From contig CAWGFM010000004.1 in the NCBI GenBank assembly GCA_963821935.1, positions 806,001 to 870,000 of the forward strand: a stretch of 64,000 bases of DNA, given 5' to 3'. The notes below the pieces were generated by a model. It was not told the DNA's origin. It searched no databases and saw only the letters and a list, made by a program, of their open reading frames with translations. Source of the stretch: JAOUEA01 sp963821935 (GTDB lineage Bacteria > Actinomycetota > UBA4738 > HRBIN12). Shown here piece by piece: positions 8,998 to 19,864 of this stretch. Position numbers and translations under genes: made by a program. Positions within the stretch are counted from its first letter, which is position 1. Each line of letters begins with the position of its first letter.

Positions 8998-9561
8998 TCA
9001 GGCCCAGGACGCGTCGTTGGCGGCCAACGCGGCCAGACCGGTGCAGAGTTCGCCGCTGCCGAAGGACGCGCCGCTGGGGGTCAGGCTGATCCAGTAGCAC
9101 ATGCCGGATGCCCCCTTGACCGCCGCGGCCCACCGGCCGCCGGAGACGGCGACGCTCACGATCCCGGGCGCAGGCGAGGGACCATCCGTGAAGGTCAGAG
9201 AACGCTCGATCCCGCTGAGGTGCCCTGGCCCGGCATCATCGACCGTTCGCTTGCCGCGCATGGCGTCCCGAGCTGCTTCGAGGGCACTCGTCGCATCGGC
9301 ACGCGCGGGCATGTCCATCGCCGGAAGGACGGCGATGCCGTCCTCGACGGGCGCGGCCGGCATCATGCCCACCACAGACTGGTCCGAGCGGGCAGGGACG
9401 GCGACGGCCTGGGACCGTCGCTCGCTGTCGATCACCCATCGGGAGAACGCCGTCACCGCGCACAGCACGATCGCGCCCACCGCCACGGCCTTCACGACCC
9501 GCAGGTCGATCCGGCGGCGGAGCGGCACAGGAGCCGCGCGGAAACTGAAGCTCTCATCCAT
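8998..9561 (-). CDS. Membrane-anchored hypothetical protein, paralogous C-terminus to the protein at 1530-2036
   Basis: A 187-residue protein with one transmembrane helix at about residues 22-42 (RVVKAVAVGAIVLCAVTAF), a variable middle, and a C-terminal domain with Trp-Ala-Ala-Ala, SGMCYWISL and ELCTGLAA. The last 45 residues match the C-terminus of the protein at 1530-2036 in Trp and Cys positions, although the middle regions differ. It should be anchored in the membrane with the two-cysteine domain outside. It lies upstream of the form II coxS on the same strand, 116 nt away, and is divergent from the XdhC gene. I do not recognise a named family. Confidence 0.65.
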   Translation of the reverse strand: MDESFSFRAAPVPLRRRIDLRVVKAVAVGAIVLCAVTAFSRWVIDSERRSQAVAVPARSDQSVVGMMPAAPVEDGIAVLPAMDMPARADATSALEAARDAMRGKRTVDDAGPGHLSGIERSLTFTDGPSPAPGIVSVAVSGGRWAAAVKGASGMCYWISLTPSGASFGSGELCTGLAALAANDASWA

Positions 9562-9651
9562 CCCCAGCGCGGTATCGGCACGGGCAGCGACCGGGTGTAG
9601 GACGCGCCCATCGCCGGGCACCTTCTGCGCGGCTGTGCGACCATCGTTTCC

Positions 9652-10791
9652 ATGAGCGAGATCACCGACGTCCTGGCGGCGATCGAGTCGATGTCGGCGC
9701 AGGGCCAGCGGATGGCGCTCGCCACGATCGTCGCGGTGCGCGGTTCCACGTACCGGCGTCCGGGCGCACGGTTGCTCGTGCCCGAAGACGGCGCACCCAT
9801 CGGAAACATCAGTGGCGGGTGCCTGGAAGGCGACGTCGCGGACATGGCCCGTCTCGTGATGGACGAGGGCACCGCGCGGCTCGCGGGCTGGGACCTCACC
9901 GCCGACGACGACGCTGTCTGGGGTCTTGGCCTCGGCTGCAACGGCGCGATCGAGGTCTTCATCGAGCCGGCCGAACAGGCCGCCACCGTGGCGGGAGCGC
10001 TGCGTGCGGCGCTCGAGGAAGAACAGCCGATCAGCGTGGTGACCGTCGTGGAGTCCGACGACGACGCGGTGGCTCCCGGAGCCCGCGTGGTCGTGCGGCC
10101 CGATCCCGAGGTCCCGCAAGAAGGAACCCTGGGCACCACGGCTATCGACGCGGACGCCGTCGCAGCGGCCCGCGAGCAACTGAACGCCGAACGCTCGGAG
10201 GTCCGCACCCTCGTACCCGGCATCAGGGCGTTCGTGGAGGTGCTCGACCCACCGTTGCGGCTGCTGATCTGCGGTGCAGGGCACGACGCGATCCCGCTCA
10301 CCCGGGCCGCCGCCGGCCTCGGATGGAATCCGATCGTCGTCGACGACCGCCCCGCCTTCCTGACGTCCGAGCGCTATCCGGACGCTGCCGGCTTCGTCCA
10401 CGTCGAGGCTCCCGAGCAGACCGCCAAGACCGCGGACCTCGACGACCGAACGTTCTCGGTGGTGATGACACACAACTTCCTGCGGGACAAGGAGTACATG
10501 CGGGCGCTGCTCGATTCACCGGCCGCGTACATCGGCATGCTGGGACCCGGCGCGCGGACCGAGCGACTCCTCATGGAACTCGGTGATGAAGGCATGGACA
10601 TCACCGACGGCGATCGGGCTCGCATCCATGGACCTGCTGGGCTGGACCTCGGATCGGAGGGGCCAGAGGAGATTGCGCAGGCGATCGTGGCCGAGATCGT
10701 GGCGGTCCGGCGTGGTCGGGCGGGCGGCTTCCTGAAGGAACGCCCAGGCCCCATCCACGACCGCCCCACACCGGGCACCGAGGCACGGTAG
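9652..10791 (+). CDS. xdhC: XdhC/CoxI family molybdenum-hydroxylase maturation protein
   Basis: A 379-residue protein with an N-terminal XdhC/CoxI domain (ATIVAVRGSTYRRPGARLLV and GNISGGCLEGDV, residues about 24-63) and a C-terminal Rossmann domain (LICGAGHDAIPLTRAAA near 207). XdhC-type proteins bind the molybdenum cofactor and mediate its sulfuration and insertion into molybdenum hydroxylases. The cysteine in SGGCLEGD is the conserved cofactor-proximal residue. It is divergent from the form II operon and is a good candidate for its maturation factor; the form I operon has its own homologue at 15862. Confidence 0.88.
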   Translation: MSEITDVLAAIESMSAQGQRMALATIVAVRGSTYRRPGARLLVPEDGAPIGNISGGCLEGDVADMARLVMDEGTARLAGWDLTADDDAVWGLGLGCNGAIEVFIEPAEQAATVAGALRAALEEEQPISVVTVVESDDDAVAPGARVVVRPDPEVPQEGTLGTTAIDADAVAAAREQLNAERSEVRTLVPGIRAFVEVLDPPLRLLICGAGHDAIPLTRAAAGLGWNPIVVDDRPAFLTSERYPDAAGFVHVEAPEQTAKTADLDDRTFSVVMTHNFLRDKEYMRALLDSPAAYIGMLGPGARTERLLMELGDEGMDITDGDRARIHGPAGLDLGSEGPEEIAQAIVAEIVAVRRGRAGGFLKERPGPIHDRPTPGTEAR

Positions 10792-10808
10792 CGCAGCAGG
10801 GCCTGGAC

Positions 10809-11714
10809 ATGGATCAGCCGGGTCGCACCGTGTCGATCATCGGAGCACCGACCAGCGCGGGTGCCTATGGACCCGGGCAGGAGACCGCTCCTGCATCGTT
10901 CCGCGCGCACGACATCGAAGGTGCGCTGGTAGCGAGTGGCCGGCAGGTCGTTGATCGGGGAGACGGCCCTGGGGCCACATGGCGGCGGGACGACGTGAAC
11001 CCCGCCGCCGCCAACGTCGGGCTCGTCGCGGAGGCTGCGAGCGGGGTCGCCGACGCCGTCGCGGCGGCGATCGCGGATGATCACGACGTGTTGGTGCTGG
11101 GTGGTGATTGCACCGTCGAGCTCGGCACCATCGCCGGAGCCGGCCGTGACGGCGCCAGCGTCGGATTGGCCTACATCGACCTGGACGCCGACCTCAACAC
11201 CCCGAAGACCGGTGACGGGATCCTGGACTGGATGGGGGTCGCCCACATCCTCGACGTCGAGGGTGTCGTCGACGAGCTCGCTGCGCTCGCGGATCGCCGC
11301 CCCATGCTCACCGATGCAGCGGTGCATCTGTTCGCGACCGAGAACATCACGCCGGCGGAACGTGCCGTGATCGACGAGCGCGGCATCGTCGTGGAGCCGC
11401 TCGTCGCTGTCACCGATGACCTGGACGCCGTGGCAGGGCGCACGCAGCGGTGGGCATCATCATTCGACCGGCTCCTCGTGCACGTCGACATCGACGTCCT
11501 GGACTACTCGAAGTTTCCGATCGCCGAGAACACCGATCTTCGAGGTGGCTTAGAGCTCGCCCAGCTCACCGAACTCTTGGCGGTCCTGTGCGGCCTGCCG
11601 AACTGGCGGGCCCTCACGCTCTGCGAGGTCAACCCTCACCACGCGCCGGACGAGAGGCAGAGCGTCGGACGGCTGATGGAGATGCTCGGCCACGCCCTCG
11701 GCTCGACCACCTGA
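10809..11714 (+). CDS. Arginase/agmatinase-fold (ureohydrolase) protein with altered metal ligands
   Basis: A 301-residue protein with the arginase fold order: LGGDCTVELG near residue 97, YIDLDADLNTP near 119, and HVDIDVLD near 220 followed by RGGLELAQL. Active arginases have GGDH and DAHxD at the first two sites. Here the two histidines are replaced by Cys and Asp, while most Asp ligands remain. Either the binuclear manganese site is rearranged or the protein does not hydrolyse guanidino compounds. It starts 18 nt after the XdhC gene on the same strand, so co-transcription is likely, but its role beside a molybdenum hydroxylase is unclear. Confidence 0.75.
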   Translation: MDQPGRTVSIIGAPTSAGAYGPGQETAPASFRAHDIEGALVASGRQVVDRGDGPGATWRRDDVNPAAANVGLVAEAASGVADAVAAAIADDHDVLVLGGDCTVELGTIAGAGRDGASVGLAYIDLDADLNTPKTGDGILDWMGVAHILDVEGVVDELAALADRRPMLTDAAVHLFATENITPAERAVIDERGIVVEPLVAVTDDLDAVAGRTQRWASSFDRLLVHVDIDVLDYSKFPIAENTDLRGGLELAQLTELLAVLCGLPNWRALTLCEVNPHHAPDERQSVGRLMEMLGHALGSTT

Positions 11715-12068
11715 TCGGGATCCGGCGGATCAACGGGTGGCGAGCTAGGGGCGTCGCTCACGACTCGACAACCAGAGCATCACGAAGAGTCCGGATGAGA
11801 CGAGAAACAACTGGCTGGGCGGTCTGCGAGATCTGCGTCAGCCAGGGATACAGCGCCTCCTCTCCGACAGATCCGAAATCGAATGAATCCAGGCAGCGGC
11901 GATCAACAAAACGAGGGGTCGCCCCTCGTCACCTGCCGCGGGGGGTCAGCCACCACGGCATCCTATGCCGCAAGCCAGGCCGCCAGCGGAACGTGGGGTT
12001 GCCCGTTCCCGCGCTCCGTGCGATAAGGAAGCGTTGGCCGCCCCACGACGTGAAGGGGGAACCTGCTC
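11715..12068 (+). other. 354-bp intergenic region upstream of the form I cox operon
   Basis: No convincing gene was found here. It contains one perfect hairpin (11911-11929, listed separately), and the leader of coxM ends with GAAGGGGG about 8 nt before the ATG at 12069. Unlike most genes in this window, coxM lacks an obvious TANNNT directly before the start, so the promoter probably lies further upstream in this region. Base composition is slightly less GC-rich around 11860-11910. Confidence 0.5.
11911..11929. terminator. Perfect 8-bp hairpin, possible terminator of the xdhC-arginase unit
   Basis: The stem ACGAGGGG pairs perfectly with CCCCTCGT across a TCG loop. It lies 197 nt after the arginase-like stop and 140 nt before coxM. 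There is no U-tract, as is common in high-GC actinobacteria, so this could be a terminator or a structured element in the cox leader. Confidence 0.4.
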
Positions 12069-12938
12069 ATGCTGCCTTCCAGGTTCGAGTATCACCGTCC
12101 AGCCACGATCGACGAGGCGCTCGATCTGTTGGCCGAGCTGGGCGACGAGGCCAAGGTCCTGGCGGGGGGCCAGAGCTTGATCCCCATGATGAAGCTGCGG
12201 TTCGCCTCGCCCGGGCACCTGGTGGACATCAACAGGGTCGGCGGTCTCGACGCGATCGAGGAACGCGACGGCGAGCTTCACATCGGAGCGCTGGTGCGCC
12301 ACAACGAGCTGGCCGGCTCGGATCTGCTCCGCGAGAGCTACCCGATGATCGCGGCTGCCGCGCCCCAGATCGCCGATCCGATCGTCCGGAACCTGGGGAC
12401 CATCGGCGGTTCGCTCACGCACTGCGACCCCAGCGGCGACCTGGGTGCGGTCATGCTCGCCGCCAACGCTCGTGTCGTCCTGAAGAGCACGACGGGCGAG
12501 CGCGAGGTTCCGGTCACCGAGTTCCTGGAGAGCACGTTCCAGTCCTCGATCGAACCGAACGAGATCCTGACGTCCGTGCGGCTGCAGTCGCCGACCGGCA
12601 ACTACGGGGGCACGTACCTGAAACTGGAACGCAAGATCGGTGACTACGCGACGGTCGCCGTCGCGACCCGCCTGCTGATGTCGAACGGCTCGATCGGCTC
12701 GGCAGGGATCGGACTCACCTCCGTGGGCCTCACCAACATCAAGGCCACCGAGGCCGAGGACGCGCTGGCGGGCCAGGCCCCCAGCCAGGAGCTCTTCGCG
12801 GAGGCGGGCCGTCTTGCCGCCGCAGCATCGAGCCCCGTGACCGATGTCCGCGGCAGCGAAACCTACAAGCGCCACATGGTCGAGGTGTATGTCCGCCGCG
12901 GCCTCACGACCGCCGCCGAGATGGCCGGCGCCGCCTGA
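12069..12938 (+). CDS. coxM: Aerobic CO dehydrogenase medium (FAD) subunit, form I
   Basis: A 289-residue FAD-binding subunit. FAD motifs are AGGQSLIPMM (about residues 34-43) and TIGGSLTHCDPSGD (about 111-124). The form I order coxM-coxS-coxL is kept, with 29 and 30 nt gaps. The N-terminus MLPSRFEYHRP is typical. The subunit takes electrons from the two 2Fe-2S clusters of CoxS and delivers them to the quinone pool. GAAGGGGG precedes the start at suitable spacing. Subunit identity is secure; its assignment to a true CO dehydrogenase rests on the active-site loop of the coxL two genes downstream. Confidence 0.93.
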   Translation: MLPSRFEYHRPATIDEALDLLAELGDEAKVLAGGQSLIPMMKLRFASPGHLVDINRVGGLDAIEERDGELHIGALVRHNELAGSDLLRESYPMIAAAAPQIADPIVRNLGTIGGSLTHCDPSGDLGAVMLAANARVVLKSTTGEREVPVTEFLESTFQSSIEPNEILTSVRLQSPTGNYGGTYLKLERKIGDYATVAVATRLLMSNGSIGSAGIGLTSVGLTNIKATEAEDALAGQAPSQELFAEAGRLAAAASSPVTDVRGSETYKRHMVEVYVRRGLTTAAEMAGAA

Positions 12939-12967
12939 GCATCCCGACGGACGAGAGGACGCGAACC

Positions 12968-13468
12968 ATGGAAGTGACGATCACCGTCAACGGCACGGCA
13001 CACACACTCGACATCGAACCCCGCCAGCTCCTGGTGCACGTGATCAGAGAGGAACTTCGCCTCACCGGCACCCACATCGGCTGCGATTCCACCAGCTGCG
13101 GCGCGTGCACGGTGCTCTACGACGGCACGCCCGTGAAATCATGCACGCTGTTCGGCGTGCAGGCCGACGGCGTCGAGATCACCACGGTGGAAGGACTGCT
13201 GACCGCCGCCGGGCTCGACCCGATGCAGGCGGCGTTCAAGGAGCTTCACGGTCTGCAATGTGGCTTCTGCACGCCGGGCATGATGCTGGTGGGCAAGGCC
13301 CTGATCGAGGAGAACTCCGACCCCAGCGACGACGAGGTGCGGGACGCGATCAGTGGCAACCTCTGCCGTTGCACCGGGTACATGAACATCGTCAAGGCGA
13401 TCATGGCCGCCGCGGAAGCACAGGGTGCTCCCGTGCCGGACGTGCCCGCCGCGGCTGCGAACGCCTGA
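12968..13468 (+). CDS. coxS: Aerobic CO dehydrogenase small (2Fe-2S) subunit, form I
   Basis: A 166-residue protein with GCDSTSCGACTVLYDG and VKSCT (plant-type 2Fe-2S) followed by CGFCTPGM and CRCTGYMN (second cluster). All eight ligand cysteines are visible. Length matches the family. GACGAGAGGAC lies just before the ATG. The C-terminus is extended by an alanine/proline tail (VPDVPAAAANA). It links the molybdenum-copper centre of CoxL to the FAD of CoxM. Confidence 0.93.
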   Translation: MEVTITVNGTAHTLDIEPRQLLVHVIREELRLTGTHIGCDSTSCGACTVLYDGTPVKSCTLFGVQADGVEITTVEGLLTAAGLDPMQAAFKELHGLQCGFCTPGMMLVGKALIEENSDPSDDEVRDAISGNLCRCTGYMNIVKAIMAAAEAQGAPVPDVPAAAANA

Positions 13469-13498
13469 CCCACATCGCCCCAGGAGAGGACACGACAC

Positions 13499-15861
<2,363 letters not shown>

Positions 15862-15865
<4 letters not shown>

Positions 15866-16830
15866 GGCCAGAGGTCCTGAAGCTCGCCGCGGACCTGTCA
15901 GCGCTCGGCGAGCCCTTCGTGCTGGCAACGGTGGTGTGGAGGCGTGCGCCCTCGTCCGGCAAGGCGGGCGCGACCGCGCTGATCCGGCCGGACGAGTCGG
16001 TGCACGGATGGATCGGCGGCGCCTGCGCGGAGCCGACCGTGGTGCGCGAGGCGTTGAAGGCGATCGAGGAAGGCTCCCCCCGCCTGCTGTTCTTGGGTCC
16101 GCCCGAAGAGCTCGAGGCGCACACCCGGGACGGCGTCGTCAGCGTGCCGATCGCGTGCCAAAGCGAAGGCGCATTGGAGGTCTACGTGGAACCGGTGATC
16201 CCTCAGCCCCAGCTCGTCGTGGTCGGCCGCTCCCCTGCCGCATTGGCACTGACGCGATTGGCCTCCGGCTTGCACTGGCGCACGCTGGCGATCGACGACG
16301 GAGGCAACGTCGAGACGCACGATGCGGATGCCGTGATGACATCGCTCGACCTCGACGGCGTCGACGAGCGCTCCTTCGTGGTCATCGCCACCCAGGGCCA
16401 CTACGACGAGGACGCCCTCGAGCGAGCGCTGGCGACGCCCGCGGGCTACATCGGGCTGGTGGCATCGGCGAAGCGCGCAGAAGCCGTCCTCGGCTACCTG
16501 CGGGACCGGGGTGTCGCCGACGAGCAGCTCATGCGGGTGCACGCGCCGGCCGGCATCGACCTCGGCCACATCGCGAGCGACGAGATCGCGGTGGCGATCC
16601 TGGCAGAGATCGTGCGGTTGAGGGCCGCCGGCGAGCTCGACGCTCCCGCCGCGGCCCGTGACACCCGAGAGCGGCACGAGGCGATCGACCCGGTGTGCGG
16701 CATGACCGTCGACATCGCCGGCGCCCGCTACCGCGGTTCGCACGCCGGTCGCACGATCTACTTCTGTTCCGCCGGGTGCCTCGAGGCGTTCCGGCAGGAC
16801 CCGGCCCGCTTCGAACAGGCCAGCTCGTGA
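15862..16830 (+). CDS. coxF: XdhC/CoxF-like maturation protein fused to a C-terminal YHS domain
   Basis: A 322-residue protein starting at GTG 15862, overlapping the coxL stop by three bases (GTGA). Residues 1-60 form an XdhC/CoxI-type N-domain (LATVVWRRAPSSGKAGATAL, WIGGACAEPTVV). Residues about 115-260 form the Rossmann domain (VVVGRSPAALALT). The last 45 residues are a YHS domain with CGM and FCSAGCLEAF cysteines of the type that binds a metal. Fusion of a cofactor-insertion protein to a metal-binding YHS module in a CO dehydrogenase operon suggests a role in delivering sulfur or copper to the Mo-Cu site; that role is inference. Confidence 0.85.
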
Positions 16831-16874
16831 CACCGCAGAGGTTCGTGCTGCCCTCGTCTGGGTAAGCTCGCCGC

Positions 16875-17522
16875 ATGCTGATCGAGAACGAGTTCACCGT
16901 GTCCGCACCGCAGGATGAGCTCTGGGCCTACCTGCTGGACGTCGAGAAGATCGCCCCGTGTATGCCGGGTGCCGAGCTGACCGAGACCGTTGACGACCGG
17001 AACTGGAAGGGAAAGCTCAACGCGAAGTTCGGCCCCGTGGCGTTGGCGTTCGCGGGCACCGTCGCGATGACCGAACGAGACGACGAGGCCCACCGGGTGG
17101 TGCTGACCGCCAAGGGCATGGAGCAGAAGGGCAAGGGCGCGGCCAACGCGACCGTCACCTCGTGGCTCGAAGCCGCCGCCGACGATCAGACCACCGTGAA
17201 GATGACGGCCGACATCACCCTCACCGGCGCCGCTGCGCAGATGTCCCGAGGGCTGCTGCCGGAGATCTCCAAGAAGCTCACGCAACAGTTCGCCGACTGC
17301 CTGGAGGCCAACATCCGCGCGCAACAGACTCCGGTCGCTGCAGCCACGCCCGAAGGGGCCGCTGAGGGAGCGGCGGGCCCCGACCCAGCCGCCGCAGCTG
17401 CGCCGGCACCGGTCGCGGTGGCGAAACCGGTCGGGGGCATCGCACTGGGCCTCGCTGCGATCTGGGCCATCATCAAGGATCTGTTCTGGCGCGTGTACGG
17501 GAGCGGGAAGAAACGGGCGTGA
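16875..17522 (+). CDS. coxG: CoxG family SRPBCC protein with C-terminal membrane helix
   Basis: A 215-residue protein. Residues 1-145 are a START/SRPBCC domain with the CoxG signature VSAPQDELWAYLLDVEKIAPCMPGAE (split across residues 9-34). An Ala/Pro linker follows at about 152-180, then a hydrophobic helix (GGIALGLAAIWAIIKDLF) and a basic tail. CoxG recruits CO dehydrogenase to the cytoplasmic membrane and has been proposed to carry quinone. TAAGCT at 16863-16868 lies 6 nt before the ATG, so this gene has its own leaderless promoter inside the operon. Confidence 0.92.
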   Translation: MLIENEFTVSAPQDELWAYLLDVEKIAPCMPGAELTETVDDRNWKGKLNAKFGPVALAFAGTVAMTERDDEAHRVVLTAKGMEQKGKGAANATVTSWLEAAADDQTTVKMTADITLTGAAAQMSRGLLPEISKKLTQQFADCLEANIRAQQTPVAAATPEGAAEGAAGPDPAAAAAPAPVAVAKPVGGIALGLAAIWAIIKDLFWRVYGSGKKRA

Positions 17523-18085
17523 TCACCGGTGTGGTGCTGGCGGCCGGTGAAGGCCGCCGGTTCGGTGGCACGAAGCAGCTCGCGACCCTCGATGGCAAGC
17601 CCCTCGCCCAGCATGCGGTCGACGCCCTGACCCAGGCCGGGGTCGATGAGCTGCTCGTGATCACGGGTCATGACGCCGACCACGTGGAGCAGGCGCTGCG
17701 ACTGCCGCCGCACGGCCGGTTCGTTCGCAACCCCGCTTACCACGACGGCCAATCAACGTCGCTGGCCGCGGCCTTCCACGCGATCGCCGACGACAGCGAA
17801 GCGAGCGTGGTGCTCATGGCCGACCAACCGGGGATCGCCGGCGGCGATGTGGATGCCCTGATCGAGCGGTTCCGAGCGACGAGGAAGCAGATCGTGCGGA
17901 TACGGTTCGACGACGGACCCGGTCCGGCGCTGCTCTCACGAGAGATCTACGCCGATGCGGGCCACCTGCACGGCGACGTGGGCGCCCGGGTCTTGATCGC
18001 CAGCCACCCCGACTGGGTCGAGGAGGTCAGGGTCGAGCGGCCGGCTCCGCGTGACGTCGACGTCCCGTCCGATCTGGACGGCTAG
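17519..18085 (+). CDS. mocA: MobA-like nucleotidyltransferase, probable molybdenum cofactor cytidylyltransferase
   Basis: A 188-residue protein with the NTP-transferase signature LAAGEGRRFGGTKQLATLDG (residues about 7-26), where the GGTK lysine binds the nucleotide, and a metal-binding LMADQPG near 99. The GTG start overlaps the coxG stop (GTGA). MocA-type enzymes make the molybdopterin cytosine dinucleotide cofactor used by CO dehydrogenase and related hydroxylases, so the operon position strongly supports this specificity over generic MobA. It is the last gene of the cox operon, which ends 28 nt before the convergent GNAT gene. Confidence 0.88.
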   Translation: MITGVVLAAGEGRRFGGTKQLATLDGKPLAQHAVDALTQAGVDELLVITGHDADHVEQALRLPPHGRFVRNPAYHDGQSTSLAAAFHAIADDSEASVVLMADQPGIAGGDVDALIERFRATRKQIVRIRFDDGPGPALLSREIYADAGHLHGDVGARVLIASHPDWVEEVRVERPAPRDVDVPSDLDG

Positions 18086-18113
18086 TCCCGGACAGGCCAC
18101 TGGGGCACCCGGC

Positions 18114-18545
18114 TCAGATCCGTTTCGCGCCGGGGCGGAACATCTGGCGTTCGGCGTTCGGCGGGCCGAAGCCGAATCGTTCATAGAGCCCGTGCGCGTC
18201 GGACGTTCCCAGGTGCCATGGCAGGTCGCGATGCGGACCGTTCTCGACGGCTTCCCGCACCAGCTCGACGCCCCTGCCCTTGCCTCGATGGTCCGCGAGC
18301 ACGAACACGTCGAACAGGAAGGCGAACGTGACATCGTCGCTCACGATCCGGCAGAAGCCCACCGTCGTTCCGTCTCGATACAGACCCACCACCCGCGACG
18401 CCTCTCGCACCAGTCGTTCGGTGGTCGCCGGCGAGCGGCCCGCCGCCCAGTACGACTCGTCTCGCAGGTAGCGCGCTACCACGTCGATGTCGACGCGCGC
18501 CACGGCGTCGTCAAGCTCGTAGCCATCGGCGAGTTCTCGCCGCAT
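18114..18545 (-). CDS. GNAT family N-acetyltransferase
   Basis: A 143-residue acetyltransferase. The acetyl-CoA-binding segment is VLADHRGKGRGVELVREAVENG, containing the RGKGRG loop (residues about 88-93). The C-terminal LYERFGFGPPNAE motif is also typical. Start ATG 18545 overlaps the nitrilase stop by one base (TGATG), so the two are translationally coupled. The closest general resemblance is to small single-domain GNATs of actinobacteria; substrate unknown. Confidence 0.85.
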   Translation of the reverse strand: MRRELADGYELDDAVARVDIDVVARYLRDESYWAAGRSPATTERLVREASRVVGLYRDGTTVGFCRIVSDDVTFAFLFDVFVLADHRGKGRGVELVREAVENGPHRDLPWHLGTSDAHGLYERFGFGPPNAERQMFRPGAKRI

Positions 18546-19360
18546 CAGCAGACGGTGCCGAGTCGGCGGTGCCCCAGGACGGGGAACGACCGGCGGAGCG
18601 ATCGGAGCGCGTCCAGATCCAGTTCGGCGAACCACACCCCGGTGCCCTCTTCGGGCGCCTCCACCAGGATCCGCCCCCACGGATCGACGACCAGCGAATG
18701 GCCATAGGACCGGCGTCCGTCGCCCGGCTCACCGAACGGGCCCCATTGTCCGGGGGCCACCACGAAGCACTGGTTCTCGATCGCACGGGCGCGCAGCAGG
18801 GTGTGCCAGTGGTCCCTGCCGGTGGTGTGTTGGAACTGCGCGGGAACGGTCAGGACCTCGCACCCCAGTGCCATGAGCCCCCGATACAGCTCGGGGAATC
18901 GCACGTCGTAGCAGATCGACAGGCCGATCCGGGCGTGCTCCGTGTGCTGCGACACGAGCTGGTCGCCGGGTGAGATGGTCGCGGACTCATGGATGGGCGG
19001 TTGATCGGGAAGCGACACGTCGTACAGGTGGATCTTGCGGTAGCGAGCGACGAGCTCTCCCGACCGGTCGAACAACAGCGACGTGTCGTGGACCTTCCCC
19101 CCGTTCGCCTCGAGGATGCCGCCCGCTAGCGTCCAGACGCGATGGGCCGCAGCGGCATGCCCGAGGCGCTCCGAGACCGGGCCGGGGACGGGCCGGGCGA
19201 CCACCGAGCGCTCGGACGCCGGGCCCATGAACTCGAGGTACTCGGGGAGCGCGACCAGATCGGCGCCGCCGGTGGCGGCCTCAGCGATCAGCATCTCCGC
19301 ACAGATGAGGTTGGCCTCGACGTCGGGGCCCGAATTCATCTGGCAGATCGCGACCCGCAT
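18545..19360 (-). CDS. Carbon-nitrogen hydrolase (nitrilase superfamily, Nit-type omega-amidase-like)
   Basis: A 271-residue protein with the complete nitrilase catalytic triad: Glu40 (ALPEYLEF), Lys109 (RYRKIHLYD) and Cys150 (LSICYDVRFPELYR). The last motif is characteristic of the Nit1/Nit2 branch, which deaminates alpha-keto acid monoamides such as 2-oxoglutaramate or deaminated glutathione. Length is normal. It is followed by an overlapping GNAT gene. The branch assignment is likely; the exact substrate is not determined. Confidence 0.88.
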   Translation of the reverse strand: MRVAICQMNSGPDVEANLICAEMLIAEAATGGADLVALPEYLEFMGPASERSVVARPVPGPVSERLGHAAAAHRVWTLAGGILEANGGKVHDTSLLFDRSGELVARYRKIHLYDVSLPDQPPIHESATISPGDQLVSQHTEHARIGLSICYDVRFPELYRGLMALGCEVLTVPAQFQHTTGRDHWHTLLRARAIENQCFVVAPGQWGPFGEPGDGRRSYGHSLVVDPWGRILVEAPEEGTGVWFAELDLDALRSLRRSFPVLGHRRLGTVC

Positions 19361-19390
19361 GGTCTCAGCCGTCCATGGGCCTCGAGCGAC

Positions 19391-19855
19391 TCAATCGTTG
19401 TCTTCGGCGCGACGCCAGAGCGGGATGGCGAACCAGAGGCCGAGGATGACCACGGCCGAGATCGCGGCGATGACGTTGGCGATCCGCTGCGTGAGGACCA
19501 ACTCGCTCACGAGCCAGATCACCGACACCATCGCGACGGACAGGCTCGCCATGCCTGCCACGGTGAAGCGGGTCGCCATCTGCAGGAGCGCTTCCTTGTC
19601 GCCTTGACGGAAGCGGATCCGGTGGAAGGTGGTAGGCGTCATCAGCAACACCGACGTGATCGCGGTGGTGAAGAAGGCGACCAGATACGTGGCCGTCTCG
19701 ATGTTGTCGATCGAGTCGAACTTGCTGGTGAACGGGACCGTGAGCAGGAACGCGAACAGGACCTGGACACCTGGCAGCACGACGCGGAGCTCGTTGAGGA
19801 GCTCGATCAGCTCCCGGTTCTCCTGTTCGTCTTTGGTCTCGCCCTTCTCGGTCAC
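19391..19855 (-). CDS. DUF6328 family four-helix membrane protein
   Basis: A 154-residue protein with an acidic N-terminus (MTEKGETKDEQENRE), the conserved stretch LLNELRVVLPGVQVLFAFLL, and four hydrophobic segments near 30-48, 61-77, 99-115 and 124-144. The arrangement is that of DUF6328 proteins common in actinobacteria; function unknown. The GTG start at 19855 is supported by TAAGGT at 19862-19867, six nt upstream (leaderless). Confidence 0.75.
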   Translation of the reverse strand: MTEKGETKDEQENRELIELLNELRVVLPGVQVLFAFLLTVPFTSKFDSIDNIETATYLVAFFTTAITSVLLMTPTTFHRIRFRQGDKEALLQMATRFTVAGMASLSVAMVSVIWLVSELVLTQRIANVIAAISAVVILGLWFAIPLWRRAEDND

Positions 19856-19864
19856 GAGCGCACC

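Noticed and set aside
11911..11929. Perfect hairpin considered as an attachment site or riboswitch
   Set aside because: No second copy, integrase or conserved aptamer-like sequence is nearby; terminator or leader structure is simpler.
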